A stretch of DNA of 64,000 bases from Whitmania pigra (GCA_021613335.1 JAJTWR010000159.1:1-64000); one strand, 5' to 3'. Positions 1-12,159 are shown, counted from the stretch's first letter. Notes: generated by a model from the letters alone, not told the origin. Translations and numbers: made by a program.

Positions 1-1095
1 GTTGGTACGCCAAGTTTGTAAATATAGCCCAATAAACACTTTTTGATTACAATATTTGATTCCCAGCTGCAACAATCTCCATCGGTACCTATTCCACACA
101 CTGCTCCTTTTATTGTTTCGGCACCTGAGAAGAAAATGTCGACTTAAATCTTAAGATATAAAGTAATTACTTCATTTGAAAAATTTGAACTAGTCTATAA
201 TACCCTTCGGGTATTCTCCGGAATACCATATACCAGACACTGTACCGCATTTTCCAACATTTGGGCATTCAGATGTCAGCTCTCCTCCAAGGTCATACCA
301 TTTATCTAAATATGTGAAAATATGTTTATGTATATTATAACAAATTATTGCCAATTAGATGGCAGAAATATATCTGTTGCAGTTGTTAGGGGCGTGCAGA
401 TGGGCCGAATGGGTAGCGTTCCTTCATACGGCGTTAATAACAACAGCCGTTATGTGTCGTGTTCGCAACCCAGCCTTCAAGGCCAAGGAGAGCCCTCGGG
501 TACGGGCGCTACATAAACGGTGGATCGATTAAGAAGTGCCTTCACATCCTATCCGGATACATAAGGCGCTCACACAAAATCGGTTAAATACAAATCCATC
601 CAAAGCGAGATACAGAAAATAATTATAAAAAATGAATATAAAAATAACGATGCGACGAATACCATTCAAATTTCGTATGTTTTCCACGGTTTTACCTTTG
701 GCTTTGACAGTTTTGTGGCCGACATTAAGTAAAGGATTAGTTCTCATATCACGGGCCTATCAGGATTGCAGACTTTATGAGGGGACTTTGGTTAGACGAG
801 GGTTACCTTTTTAGTATTTTGGGTTTTGAAAAAATTTGCGTAAAGGTTTGAAAGGTAACAAATCGACTTCGCTGTTTTGGTTTATCTCCGTTTTTGTAAT
901 TAACTAATTGAAATTCATGCATTATGACTCACTGTGATCAAGATAAGAATCGCAAAGTTGATATTCCTCATCTTCAATAAATTGAGTTGGACTTCTGAAT
1001 GGATTTCCAACATACTCCACGTTCTTGCAATCTTTGTCTTCTGAAGCAGAATATTCTAAAAATATGGCGAAATATACTCCTGATAAACTGCTGGT
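1..1095 (-). CDS. VWDE-like gene, N-terminal D8C-domain exons (partial, cut by left window edge)
   Basis: Three exons read on the minus strand: 933-1095, 204-305 and 1-124 (continues off the window). Donors GTGAGT and GTATTA and acceptors TTTTAG, ATTTAG and TCTCAG agree in phase (1 and 1). The joined product has the cysteine and tryptophan layout of a D8C domain (uromodulin/VWDE type): a Cys before the NPFRSP stretch, KWYDLGG, CPNVGKCG, WYSGEYP, then CGIGTDGDCCSWE followed by the Lys-Lys-Cys and Tyr-Lys-Leu segment. D8C domains occur in secreted or surface glycoproteins, in VWDE ahead of a VWD domain and EGF repeats. A related gene lies upstream on the same strand at 7.0-11.6 kb, so this is probably a tandem paralogue. 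No signal-peptide exon was identified. The family call is by motif recognition and the remainder of the gene lies outside the window. Confidence 0.72.
388..520 (+). repeat. tRNA-like SINE copy 1
   Basis: Contains an A-box-like GGGCCGAATGGG near 399-410 and a B-box-like GTGTTCGCAACCC near 458-470, ending in a GGGCGCTACATAAA segment. It matches the copies at 2436-2600 and, in reverse, 52168-52290 over the same blocks. The internal pol III promoter layout suggests a tRNA-derived SINE. Ends are approximate. Confidence 0.55.
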
Positions 1096-1728
1096 CTAAA
1101 ATAATATCATAGAAAATGAATGTAAAGAAAAAAAGGCAACTCCGAAAGTTGATCCCAAACAGGGTTCTAATCTTGTTCTCTTTCTAAACAAATGATTCTT
1201 CCTTGCTCTTCATACGGTTCCACGACAGTTGCGCACACATACCACATTTGCTCACATTCAAATTTATGGCTAGTTTAATTAAAATGGTTTTTAGTTTATT
1301 TAAAATATAAGTTCGTCGTTTTTCATTCCCGCGCAGCTATAAATAATAAAGGGCTTGCTTAGAAGTACACACGTTTGTGAAACGTTTGTGGGGAGTGTTG
1401 AAGATCTCAAACACGATACAAAAAGTTTTAAAAAACAAGATTTCTTGACTTTTTTATGGCATTGTTGTTTCAGTTTTTAAGCGGTCCTCCAATTCACCCA
1501 ATGTGTTTGTACTGATCACATCGTCTTCAGCAAATGAAATCTCTAACTTTTCCATTTGCTTTTGTTGAAATTATCGACGTACTTATGATGACGATTTTGA
1601 AGTTAGTCTAAATGGCATTCCGTCATAACAGCCCGGCGACAAAATAGCTCCGACAAAACAGCCAGTCTAAATGGTTTTGGTGTTGAAAAATATGACGGTG
1701 CGTTGGGGAAAATAATTGGCGCCATCTC
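1096..1728. other. Non-coding stretch upstream of the D8C exons
   Basis: AT-rich sequence with no exon, RNA gene or clear repeat that I can support. The first exon and promoter of the D8C gene should lie here or further right, but I could not identify them. Confidence 0.4.
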
Positions 1729-2022
1729 TCAATTTTCTTCTGTATTGCGGCTTTGCTGTATTGCTCTTTCTGATATTTTCTTTAATCGGGATTTATTTGT
1801 ATCTTTTACATCTGGTACAAAATCCGTTTGCAAGAAATATATTGAACACGTTTTCGAATATTTGCTCGGTAAAAAATCACATCGATGGTTCGTTTTAATC
1901 CATTTCTCACGCAAATCCGGGTTATTCAACGAGGCTGAATGAAAAGATATTCCTTTATTTGCTTCATTATCTAAAGAAGCATATCCACTTTTGCAACCGT
2001 ATGCTGAACACTTGTTTACCAT
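1729..2022 (-). pseudogene. THAP zinc-finger fragment, probably from a transposase
   Basis: An open frame from the ATG at 2022 gives about 97 residues with the layout of a THAP DNA-binding domain: Met-Val-Asn-Lys-Cys, Cys four residues later, a Trp (EKWIKTN), then the FLPSKYSKTCSIYF segment. THAP domains bind zinc through C2CH and usually read CxxHF at this point. Here the His is replaced by Tyr, so a zinc ligand is missing. THAP domains occur in cellular proteins and in P-element-type transposases. The neighbourhood is full of transposon remains and no downstream transposase frame follows, so I infer a decayed fragment. Confidence 0.55.
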
Positions 2023-2435
2023 TTTCAACAATATCCCAGGTAATCCGATGTAAACAGTAAGCAAACGACCAATGAGACTGCGATGAAGAATAAACAAGGA
2101 CTGCTTGCTATAGCTGCCGCTCTCAGGCCTTTTATTTTAATATTTTGTAACGAATGTCAATCGCAGTGTATGCAGGATTTATTGTTAGATTTATTCAGTT
2201 CACATATGGGTGGTACGTTACCTAGGCTATCAACAATTTGGTAATGGGCATGCATCCCCAGGAACCATTTCTTTAAATTCCATACTTAGGCAATAATTCT
2301 GTCCAGTTGTGCGCAACTGTCTGGTTGCCTTTTTAATCATGTTCATCATGACGTCCGCTTTCAAATAAATCATGCTTTTTCTTTCCAATAAACACCGGGC
2401 TAGCTTCTACTAATGCCTTTTACATTTATGTTGTG

Positions 2436-2600
2436 GAGTGTAGATTGGTCGAATGGATTCCTGCATTCGGCGGTAATGGCAGCAGTCGTAATGTCTCGTG
2501 TTCGAAACCCAGCCACAAGTGCCCTTAGGCAGGAGCGCTATATAAATGCGTTAAATACAAAGAGCGTCTCTGGCGCTATGCATATGGGGCTATATAAATG
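2436..2600 (+). repeat. tRNA-like SINE copy 2
   Basis: Has the clearest promoter boxes of the three copies: A-box TTGGTCGAATGG and B-box GTGTTCGAAACCC about 45 bases later, then AGGAGCGCTATATAAATG and a second GGGCTATATAAATGAAG. Shares the TCGTGTTCG-AACCCAGCC block with copies 1 and 3. Ends are approximate. Confidence 0.6.
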
Positions 2601-2880
2601 AAGTTACAATTACAATATTTCAAATGCATTTTTCTTTCAACCTGGGATTTGTCTGAAACTGCCTTTCCCTTGCATTGTATTATTACTTTATATTGTTATA
2701 TATCAGGTTCTATAGAATTATTTAGAGACTTTCTAATGATTGTAAAGGTTGAAGCAAGTGTTTGTGTTTTGTAAGGATTTGTTAGCAGTAACCACAGAGT
2801 GAAACCTCGTTTGCTTCTTGCCTGAAGAGTTCACTGCTTTTTGTGGTAGCAACATTATCTACAATAGTATTTATCAACTA

Positions 2881-4268
2881 CAGTCAGGACGGAAACCATA
2901 TAAGGACATCCCATTATTTCGTAATAACTCGATTAAGAAAAATTTGAATGTGGGGAAATTATACATACATATGTTATGTATTTATATATTTGTGATTATC
3001 TCTTAAATTTTCATCAAAATATGTTTGCGCATTAATTTTAAAATTCCAAAAACGTGATTTCGGGGCGTCCAATAACCATAAAAGACACTTACAAAAATCA
3101 TCGAAAAATGACTAAAAAATTTGTGAAAAACAAGAAAAAAGTTTATTAATATGAAATAATGTTTCCTTTATTTTTAATAACTTTAAAACATTAGTTGTCC
3201 ATTGATTTTATTAGAGTTTTTACGAATTTTCTGTCCAGTTCTTTCCAGGCACTCCTAATGGCGTTTTCCAGGTCAGATTTTGAATGAAACTGCCTTCCAT
3301 TGTGGTAAACAAGTCTTGACAACATTCCTCAGACATTTTTTAGAGGATTTAAATCCGGAAAACAAGCTGGCCAACTCATAACTTTCAAATTTCTCCTCTG
3401 GAAAAATGTCTTTGTCAACTAACGAAGTGTGGATCTGGGCATTATCTTGCTGGAAACTAAAATTTTCTCCATAATAATCTTCTCCAAAAGGTAACAGATG
3501 ATCTCCTAAAACTTTGATGATATCCACCAAAGACTGGAAATTCCCCCCCCCCCCCCCAAATCATCACCGATCTTGCTCCATGATTTGACTAAAAAATGTC
3601 TCTTTTTCTAATCTAAGGCCATGCCAGTAGAACTGATGACCATCAGGTCCATCCAGGTTAAATTTCTTCTCATAATATTGCCCCAACCATCTCTGTTGGA
3701 GAGCATGGTTTTGGCCCATTCCATACCAAGAGTCTCTGCTGACAAATCGTCAGTTTTTTGGGTATTGCATGATCATTTTTTGCACCATATTTCTCAGGAT
3801 CCTTTACGTAGTTCCAGATGACTGTCTTGGATCGTTAAGTTCATTGGCAATTTCCCTGGTCGAATAATTTGCTTGTCTGAAGGCCTCAATCTGCCCCTTC
3901 TTCTTGTCAGACAACATTTTCTCTCTAGCCATTTATAAAATAGTAATTTTCTAAACTTCACATCAATTTTTAAGTCTTTTTGGGTTTATATATCGATAAT
4001 ATTTGCATAAAGTGCATTTTGGTTGCATAACTATGACAAATTTCAAGTTTTATTGGAAATAAGTAAGGATGTCCTTAACGTTTTCAAACGGCCATAAAAT
4101 GCTATTTTGCATATTTTACAAGATCTACTCGTTAAATTTCTTTGAAATTTTGCAAGAGGTTTTGTTTACCATAAAGAATTATTATATGAAAAGTTGAGTA
4201 ATATTGAACCTATATTTAACGAGTTATCACAAAAATATAGGGTGTCCTTAAGGTTTCCGTTCGGACTG
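2881..4268 (-). mobile_element. Tc1-like DNA transposon, ~1.39 kb, with terminal inverted repeats
   Basis: Both ends start CAGTC and lie next to a TA, as expected for Tc1/mariner insertion at TA (TA at 2879-2880 and 4269-4270). The inverted repeats align over about 50 bases, with shared blocks CGGAAACC, AAGGACA and ATAACTCG. A second copy of the end motif near 4069-4092 may be an inner direct repeat. The interior carries a degraded Tc1-type transposase in several frames on the minus strand. A run of about 15 C at 3542-3557 interrupts it. Confidence 0.8.
3186..3931 (-). pseudogene. Decayed Tc1-type DDE transposase
   Basis: Read right to left, the fragments follow the order of a Tc1 transposase but lie in different frames. 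They are an N-terminal helix-turn-helix (LSDKKKGQIEAF, then YSTREIANEL), a linker with DPEKYGAKNDHAIPK, the first catalytic Asp motif (FNLDGPDGHQFYW), the second (FQQDNAQIHTS) and the third (PDLNPLKNV). In Tc1 proteins the third motif normally supplies Glu or Asp at the position that here reads Lys. Frameshifts and a stop after this motif also disable it. The enzyme would cut and paste the flanking inverted repeats; this copy cannot. Confidence 0.78.
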
Positions 4269-4269
4269 T

Positions 4270-5360
4270 ATATCAATGCGATAGAACAAAGCCATACCTT
4301 CGCCATTTGATAAATAATTTAACATCACGAGCAAACACGCTCCGAGAAAGCACTTCTGTGACATAATAAATTTCCAGTTTCTTAAAACTAAAATAACCAT
4401 AGGTCTGCAGAATCCACGAAAATGAGGTTAAACCGCTAAAGAGATAACAAAGTTTAACTAAAAATAGAAATATTTGAGAATAATGATGACGAATTCAACA
4501 TAAATATCAGCCCGAAAACGAAATACAGATTAGATTAACGATTGTGACGTAAGGGCCCCAGCAATACAAAATACGGCAACCATAAAATGTTTACATGCTA
4601 ATATGGTTTTATGCATGAAACAAATTCTGAATCGCATCTAAATTCTTCTAGTCTTGAAGAGAGTGAAGCAACAGCTCGTTTGGTTTTTGATTGAGTATAA
4701 ATAATATTTTTCTTCCAAAAATTATTACAGTTAACAACAATTATTACTCCATTTATTATGAGCTTATACGACATCGGCCTTAACTATTGAGAACGGAAAA
4801 CAACGTTATCCTCCAGAAAAAGAATGCCAATTAATTTTTCAAAGTGCCCTCCGCATAAAATGTTTGCACACCCCTGCCCTATACCCAAGATATCAAGTTT
4901 TATCGAAACAACTCAAAATGTTTGAGGTACACACGAGGTAAAATGCTGACTTTTACATATTTAATGACCAAAAATGCAAGTCATAGAAAGACTCTAATGA
5001 CAATCAAGGACGGGCTTGAGGAAACACTGTTCCCCTTAAACCCACTTCACGACTTACTGTGTTAAAGAATGATACTAGTAAATTTGAAAATAAAATGTTA
5101 TGGTGGTTTCTGCGGGATGGCAATAAGTCAATATTATGCGATTAGTAAATGTGAGTTATACAAACGTTCGAATATTGAAACTGAGCTGGGTGATTTAATT
5201 TCGATTATATTTTATTATGTGCCATGTATCCGGTCTTCGTACTTGCTATGCAAATTGTTCTGAGTTGGAATTTCTGAGGCGCGCACTGGTAGAGTAGACA
5301 TGCCTTCCATAAAACGTTCAGGGACAACGCAATCGTTTTAAACAGGAAGAAGATCGTCCA
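4270..5360. other. AT-rich spacer
   Basis: I see no supported gene, RNA or repeat array here. Short open frames have no recognisable motif. Confidence 0.4.
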
Positions 5361-5364
5361 AAGA

Positions 5365-5631
5365 GTGTTCGACAAGCTCAACGATCTATTTCATTGGTGC
5401 CGCGTGGCTCTCAAACCTGCGAAATCACGAAGCCTCTCCCTAATCAGGGGCAAAGTTCGCAATGAAGTGTACTTCAATTTTAAACTTTTCAAAAGTTATT
5501 TGAGGCTCTACAAATACCTCAATAAATTTTTCATGATTTCAGATGAACAAATCGTATTCAGAAAAGGTCATTCAACTTCGTTGGCACTGATACAAAAATT
5601 GCTGTCCATTGAATTTATATCTAATTTTTAA
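5365..5631 (+). pseudogene. Scrambled reverse transcriptase fragments
   Basis: The frame contains two pieces typical of metazoan reverse transcriptases: the KPAKSRSLSLIRGK block, which normally follows the YADD active site, and the SDEQIVFRKGHSTSLAL block, which normally precedes it. Here they occur in reversed order within 90 codons, so this is rearranged retroelement debris and not a working enzyme. The clade cannot be assigned. Confidence 0.45.
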
Positions 5632-7038
5632 CATGACTGTTTCTTGATCGATTCACTAAGAGTAAGATACACGTATTGACAGTTATTGTAATAAAATTGT
5701 ACTGTATCCCTTCAAAAAAACTGTTTGTGTCGAGCGACTTCGGGTTGGACCTGCCGCTTGTGGGGTACTCGTCGACCTGTATGTAGGGGGATAATTCATT
5801 ACTTTAATAAATTTTATTAGTAGTAGTATACGGATAGGCATTTAATATACTAGCTTAGTATTAATTCTCTCGGACATGTTATCACAAAAAAATAAATAAA
5901 TAAACAAAATAAAACAAATCAAATCATCGCAATTTACACATTCAAATTAAAAAAAAAATAACATCCTAACCTGGGACAGTAAGCCCGACCCCCCCGAGTA
6001 AAGTCCGAGCGACAGAACGGACGGCGAAGGTGAAGCAGACGAAGGCGTCCTGAAGATGAATATAAAGATGAATGGAGTGTAAACATGCTGCTGCTGCTGC
6101 ATTATCTGCTGGATACAACAGGGGAAGCTTTGCCTATAGGACCTAGAATCATTTGGAGGCTATTAATATTCGTATTAATCATTCATAGCTTTATTAATAT
6201 TGATGTTAATATATAGTATTTTATTATTGTTATTATTAGAAAATGATAAATCATATCACATCATAAAAGACAAATCAGAAATGCTCCCAGAAATCCACCC
6301 ATATGCTTTTTGCTCTGTGCCTGTTATTTGTGAACTTTCAATGAGTAACCAAAATGTTGTCATTTATATCATCTACTACATCCACTACTGTGCTTTTGTT
6401 TAAAATACCATTAACTTTAATAATATTTATATATTAGTTTTAATAATAAAAATAACCCCACATCAATCCATTTATCGTTAATCTCATGTTAAACTTAAAG
6501 TTATTATTGCAAAACTTGTGAAACCACCTGAGGATTAGCAACGATGATGTCTCCAGATTGGTCCAAAGGTGGATCAAGTTGAGATCTTGCACTCCAGCTG
6601 AGGACGAAGACGAGGAGGGGGTCTCGGGGAAGGCGAAGGTTTAATAATTATTAAGAATATTAATTACAACAATATAAATCTTTCGCCTTTTACTAAAGAT
6701 TTCCGTGGAGGGGAACAACATGATGATTATTTGACGAATTTCATGATTATTATGACTGTGGGTTTAATCCGGAACGATTCAAATAAAACATTCAATGGGT
6801 CCTCCTTTGTCTTCCTTTTGGTGCCCATGTATCTGGCAACCCTACTCCAACCATGCTAAAAAATGTTATTTGTGCTCTGGCCCTCGCACATTTTCTTAGA
6901 TCCCCATCACCAGCCATTATATCCTCTACGTCCATATCCATATCCAAACATACATAAAAAATACTTTTAATCAACATTTTAAGTAAAATCTCTTCATGTT
7001 GATTTTCTGAAGTTTTCCCGATTTCTTATGTTGTTGAA
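5632..7038. other. Spacer downstream of the VWDE-like gene
   Basis: AT-rich, with a short C-run (about 5990), a short CTG run (about 6087-6101) and a few GA-rich patches. I recognise no gene. Confidence 0.35.
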
Positions 7039-10000
7039 CTACCTTTTTATTTTTTGAACTTCTGAATGATTCCATTCCTTTGCGAATAAGCTTTGAACTT
7101 TTTCATTGGAAATGTCATAGTACCCATATATACTCAAAGAGTAGCATATCCCTTGTTCATTTTTAACAAATTTGTGATTAAGCGGATTGGTAACTGTATT
7201 TAATGTCTTTTTTTGTTTGTTTAGTAACACGTTCTGTAGAAAATGAGTCTGAGAAACGTCAGTTTTTGTAATGGTTTTATTAGGTTGACAACAGTGTTGA
7301 ATTGACGAGAACTGTTTAAGTTGATGTTTTACAGATGCAATTAAATAAATGCATTTTGTGACAGCATTAGAACTCCTTCAAGTCACGTTAATGCTTGAAA
7401 TTATTTTGAAATGGAGATTGCAGTGAAATTTATTAAAAAATTAGTTAAAACTTCTGTTTAAAGAAATGAACAGCTACAAAATTCACAGATATGTTGAGGT
7501 GCAGAATTTTAAGCATATTAAAAAACCCTTACAATGATTGGAACAGCAATTACCCAGCCTAAAGACCTCACCATTCCATTACTGGCCTCAACAGCTCTTG
7601 TTTCTGCTACCTTCACTACTTTCGTGGTAGTTTCTATTTTCTTGGCAGTTATCATAGAAGTTTGTGGTTTAACAGCAACTGGATCCTTGGTTTCTTCTTT
7701 AGATATTTTAGCTTGTGACCATTCAGTTGAAGAAATACTTGGATCGCAGACAAGATTTTCTTCCTTAGCATATCCAGCTTTGTAGCATCTTTTGTTAATA
7801 AGGCATGTATTTTTCTGAAATCATTAATTTTAATAAAGATATATTTAACACCAGATCTAAAGAAAAAGCAATTATTTAAATGTTAAACAAAAAAAAATTG
7901 TGCGGATTTGATATTTAACGTGCACTCTTTTCATGATTCCACCAGCATTCCTCACCATTTTTCATCCTTTTCAATCTTGAGTGGCTTCATTTATTTATTT
8001 ATTTTCATTCCCGTTAGTCTAATTTAATAAATTCTGCTAATCTCACATAACTAATAAATGAAAAGACTTAGAAATAATTTTACTAATACAAAACATACTT
8101 TTTGTGGGCATCCTTCATTCAGGCAGGAAAGGCACGTGCTATCATAAACAGAAAGGTCTATTTCGTTGCTTTTTAGTTCTTTTCCTTCAGCTTGGACTAT
8201 GGTATAGATTTTTACATTCATTTTGCTCCTTTCTTGCCTTGTTCTTTCGAAGGATTGCTTATCAGGAGTACATTGAAAAAGTCCTGGCTGGATACTTTTT
8301 TCGCCCATGGTCAGATTTTCCCGTATGCCATCCTGAAATTAGATTGTCAATTCCTAATGGATTAGTCTGGAAACGCTAATAATGCTAATTTAATAGCTTT
8401 TCTTGTCACCTATTCTGAAATGTCTATATATTGAAATACTTCATGTTAAGGTACGAATGCTTTTGAGAGATAATTAATTTGTAATAACCAACATTGAAGG
8501 TTAACCAAGATCTAACCTCTAAAAGCACTTCTGCTATGCACTTCATTGATTGCTCAACCTCAGGATTGGCATATATTTCCAGATTAATCAAGTTGCATTC
8601 ATCAGCAAGAACGTCACACGATGAAATGTTACGAACAAATTTTATCTCTGGTGCTTTGCCACTTATGTAAGCACAATTTTTTCCGGAAAAACCTAAACAA
8701 GTTATGTCTCGTTGCAATGAGAGGTAATGATCTCTTAAATTAATAATAAGTTTGTAGAATAATAATAAAATTAATTGTGCACAGCTAAATCACAATATTT
8801 TTAGAATCATTTATTTTATGTAACCAACCTTGAACACACTTGCATACTCCATTTTCACAAGTTCCATTGTTGGCACAAGCAGGACAAGAAAGAGTTTCTA
8901 TGTTGTTTGTCATGACGACATATTTGTGACTTTTTTCGGTTACTGATCCATTAACAATTTCAACTTCCTTACTTGCCTTAATGTTACAAACACTTTCATA
9001 GGTTCTAATGATGCTTCCAATGACATCATAACTTCCAGAGAACTAAAATTTAAAGTAAATAATTAATAACTAGTAATTTCTTAAATTTTTTATTAAAATG
9101 TTTTCAAAAGTAAAATGAAGATTGTCAGTGACATGACTGTAATTATGTTATTTATTTTATTTAATGGTTGCGTTTAACTATACAATTATAATTATGAGTA
9201 ACAAATAGTTGAGCGAGGCCCAACCCCAGAGAGCGTCAGATCAGAGCCGAAACGCTTCCTCTGATAAATACATGCTCCGCATTGCAGAATTTTATATTTT
9301 ATTGCAATGTAGAGAATATTTTGATATTTAGAAACTGGAAAAAATCCATGTGTAAATGGCAAGGAAAAATTAGTCAAGCAGAGTATGAACAGTACAAATT
9401 AAATCAACAAAAAATCGTTTTTAGACGGTAATTAAAAAGAAATGTGACAAGATACAATACTAACTTTATTTTATAACTTATCAGTTTGTTTGCTACTGAA
9501 AAATAAACATTGGTATTGTCTAATGTCCTCGGGTTTTAAATTGTTTGTAGATTTTCGGTTTTTGAATATTTCCTGATAACTTTAAATCTTAGTGATCGAT
9601 TGACGTACAATAAATATGATATTTAATGATAAAACTGTCATTAAGAACGTGAGTTTCGAATCCTTACAGCCAGGGCCGATTTTATCTAGGTGAAGGCCCC
9701 GACGCAGTTGTTTGGTTGATAATTTTTAGAGCAATAATTATATGATATGATATGTTCTCATGAGTAATTGTGTTTGTATTTAGCCTATTTTTTGAACGTC
9801 TTATAAATCAAAATAAACAAAACAGCAACATGATATTTACAAAATCATTTGTAATAAAATTCTTGAATAAACTGCTCACCCCAACATCATCAATGCAGTT
9901 TCTCAGCAGGGTTTGATACGTCGTTGGATCGACAACACTAGAACATTGCTCATAAAATTGAGAGCTTTTTAATTTAACTTTGCATTCTTCTTCGGCGACT

Positions 10001-11627
10001 TTTTCATCGATTAATCTTGTAACATCAGTAGGCTACAATTGTTGCATCGACTTGATTAAATTAAGTTATGAGAGCAGGTATGTGCCAGATTGATCAGGTG
10101 CATGTTTAACTTAGTTAACATTAGGCATTTTACGACAATCTAGATCATGAACTACAAAATAAGGGATATTTGTTATTTGTTCTTATCTTAATACGACTCA
10201 GACGATGAGAGAGTGCGCAGGTAATTGTCTTTTCGTTATTAAATTAAAGTTCAAATAGCATGCCTAAAATTTAACTTCAGAACCTGAGTTACATTCATGG
10301 ATGTTCGTCGATCTATGTCTCCGAAAATATCAGCAAGAGTAATTGCTGCACCAGTATTGACATCCAACAACGGAATGTTCATTTCAGGGTTATTAGGATC
10401 GACATTTCGTTTCACTTTTGGAGCATTTTTAGTGTTGCAAACGTTCGTCAATTTAATGATCTCCTTATATTCACTCTCATCCTCAAAACCACAAACAACA
10501 GTGATGTTCCCTGAGCTGGTTGAAGTACATTTGCATGAGGGATAATTAAACACTTCATTCACACAAGGCGGCAGTTTTTTTTGGAAAAAACTTTCATCAC
10601 TTGAAATCCTATATCGGTTAACTTGATGTTAAAAATAATATTTTATTTTTAGGTTATCAAAAATTATCACCCACCTGAACTCATTGAAGTCGGTCGGTGC
10701 TTTGTCTAGTGTGCAGATTCCCTTATATTTTTCACGCTTTAATGGGAAAACATAGACGTTCAAGAAATGTTTACCCATCAAAGTGAAAGGTTCTGCTTCC
10801 ACTCGTATACCAGATATCAGCTTAATCTATAAAAAAAAAAGTAACAGTTGATGTTACAGCTATTTGAAAAATCCCTACTAATTAGAACTATTGGTGAAAG
10901 TGATGTTGGCACCTCAAATGCCTTTTCTACATCCATAATATTATCATTAATAATAACAAGTGAGAGAAAGTTTGGAATTTAAACAATTCTTTAAAGATAA
11001 CTTGAAATCTTCCACAAATAATTATAAGTACGGGTAAATGTTTGAAGATGAAAATAGCAATTTTGTTGTCTTAGTATTTATGTGTATGCATTAATGATTA
11101 TTTTAATTCTTGAAACATTTAATTTAGACGTCAGAATTCGGAAGTCAGCGAATTGTAAAGTGACTCAACTCACGACATATCTGTTGTTTCCTTCTGAATG
11201 ATGGCTGGCAGGTTGGTGTTGTCCTTCATAATTTCAACGATCACGTAATTTGACTTGTGGTCGCAAGAAGTTACACCCAAAATGCTATTTCCTGAAACAC
11301 AACGTCGACCATTTTTTTAGGTGTGTAAGTTCAATAATTGGAATCAAAGGAACTGTTTTCAAACCAGTTCTCAACTACCACAAATGCGCCCCTGAGCGTT
11401 CAAAGTGGGTTATATAATTAATCAAATTTATTTACTTAATTTATTATATAATCATGTTATTTTTAATGTGAAAGTATTTATTTATTTGTGCAATGTAATC
11501 TAAAGAGTCTTGATCAAATGAAGTTGAACTTTAAATTCAATTTTTGTTTACCTTCTCTCACAACCACTCCACAGATGCAGGTGGGTGGAACTGCAGATGC
11601 TCCACAATGCACTTGCCGAACTTGGAC
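7039..11627 (-). CDS. VWDE: VWDE-like protein (VWD, C8-like, EGF, C-terminal Cys-rich part), 5' end missing
   Basis: Ten exons (minus strand): 11552-11627, 11174-11291, 10675-10826, 10284-10608, 9880-10032, 8829-9042, 8517-8692, 8099-8332, 7533-7814, 7039-7233; about 640 residues. Phases agree at every junction except 11174/10826, where a small exon is probably missing. VWD domain: CICGVVVREGNSIL, VTSC, ISGIRVEAEPF, GICTLDKAPTDFNEFR, then SSDESFF. A C8-like block follows (SSQFYEQCSSVVDPTTY). An EGF module is split by an intron (CPACANNGTCENGVCKC, then GFSGKNC). The later exons carry the pattern YDSTCLSC, NTCLINKRCYKAG, as in VWDE. The end has a Thr/Lys-rich stalk, a short hydrophobic run (GWVIAVPII) and a polar tail, so membrane anchoring is possible but weak. 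VWDE proteins are secreted matrix or signalling proteins. No D8C or signal-peptide exon is found upstream, where the tRNA array lies. Confidence 0.75.
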
Positions 11628-11755
11628 CTAATGGTTATGATAATCTGTTTTATAATTTATGATAAACTTTATATGACCTAATATTTATGAAAAAAATGAA
11701 TGTAGTTTTTTTTCTCTGTCTCCTTTTTTCGCAAGGAACCCTGTTTCCAGCATCC

Positions 11756-11827
11756 GCCCGGCTAGCTCAGTCGGTAGAGCATGGACTCTTAATCTCAGGG
11801 TCGTGGGTTCGAGCCCCACGTTGGGCG
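11756..11827 (+). tRNA. tRNA-Lys(CTT), array copy 1, 72 nt
   Basis: Cloverleaf sequence GCCCGGCTAGCTCAGTCGG...TTGGGCG with anticodon CTT. One base is missing in the anticodon stem (ATGGACT instead of ATGAGACT), so this edge copy may be non-functional. Confidence 0.75.
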
Positions 11828-12086
11828 AGTAGGTTTTGAGCGTCTCGCTCCGTGAGAATAGCGGATCTTCTCGCCTAGCCTGGCAGAGACGGAAAACCGG
11901 CGTGGTCGGTCGTTGCTCGGAGGCCGTTTTGCTAATTTTTATGGATTTTTTCGAGCCAGACGATGGGAAAGGGCAATGTGCTGGAATGATCGTAGGTTGA
12001 TGAAATTGCCATGTAGTTACTTTCGAGCGATCGATCGAATCGTCGGCAATCGAGACTTTTCGAAGGAACCCTGTTTTCCAGCATCC

Positions 12087-12159
12087 GCCCGGCTAGCTCA
12101 GTCGGTAGAGCATGAGACTCTTAATCTCAGGGTCGTGGGTTCGAGCCCCACGTTGGGCG
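12087..12159 (+). tRNA. tRNA-Lys(CTT), array copy 2
   Basis: 73 nt, matches the array consensus. A-box TAGCTCAGTCGG and B-box GGTTCGAGCCC are intact, and TTTTT follows. Confidence 0.95.
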
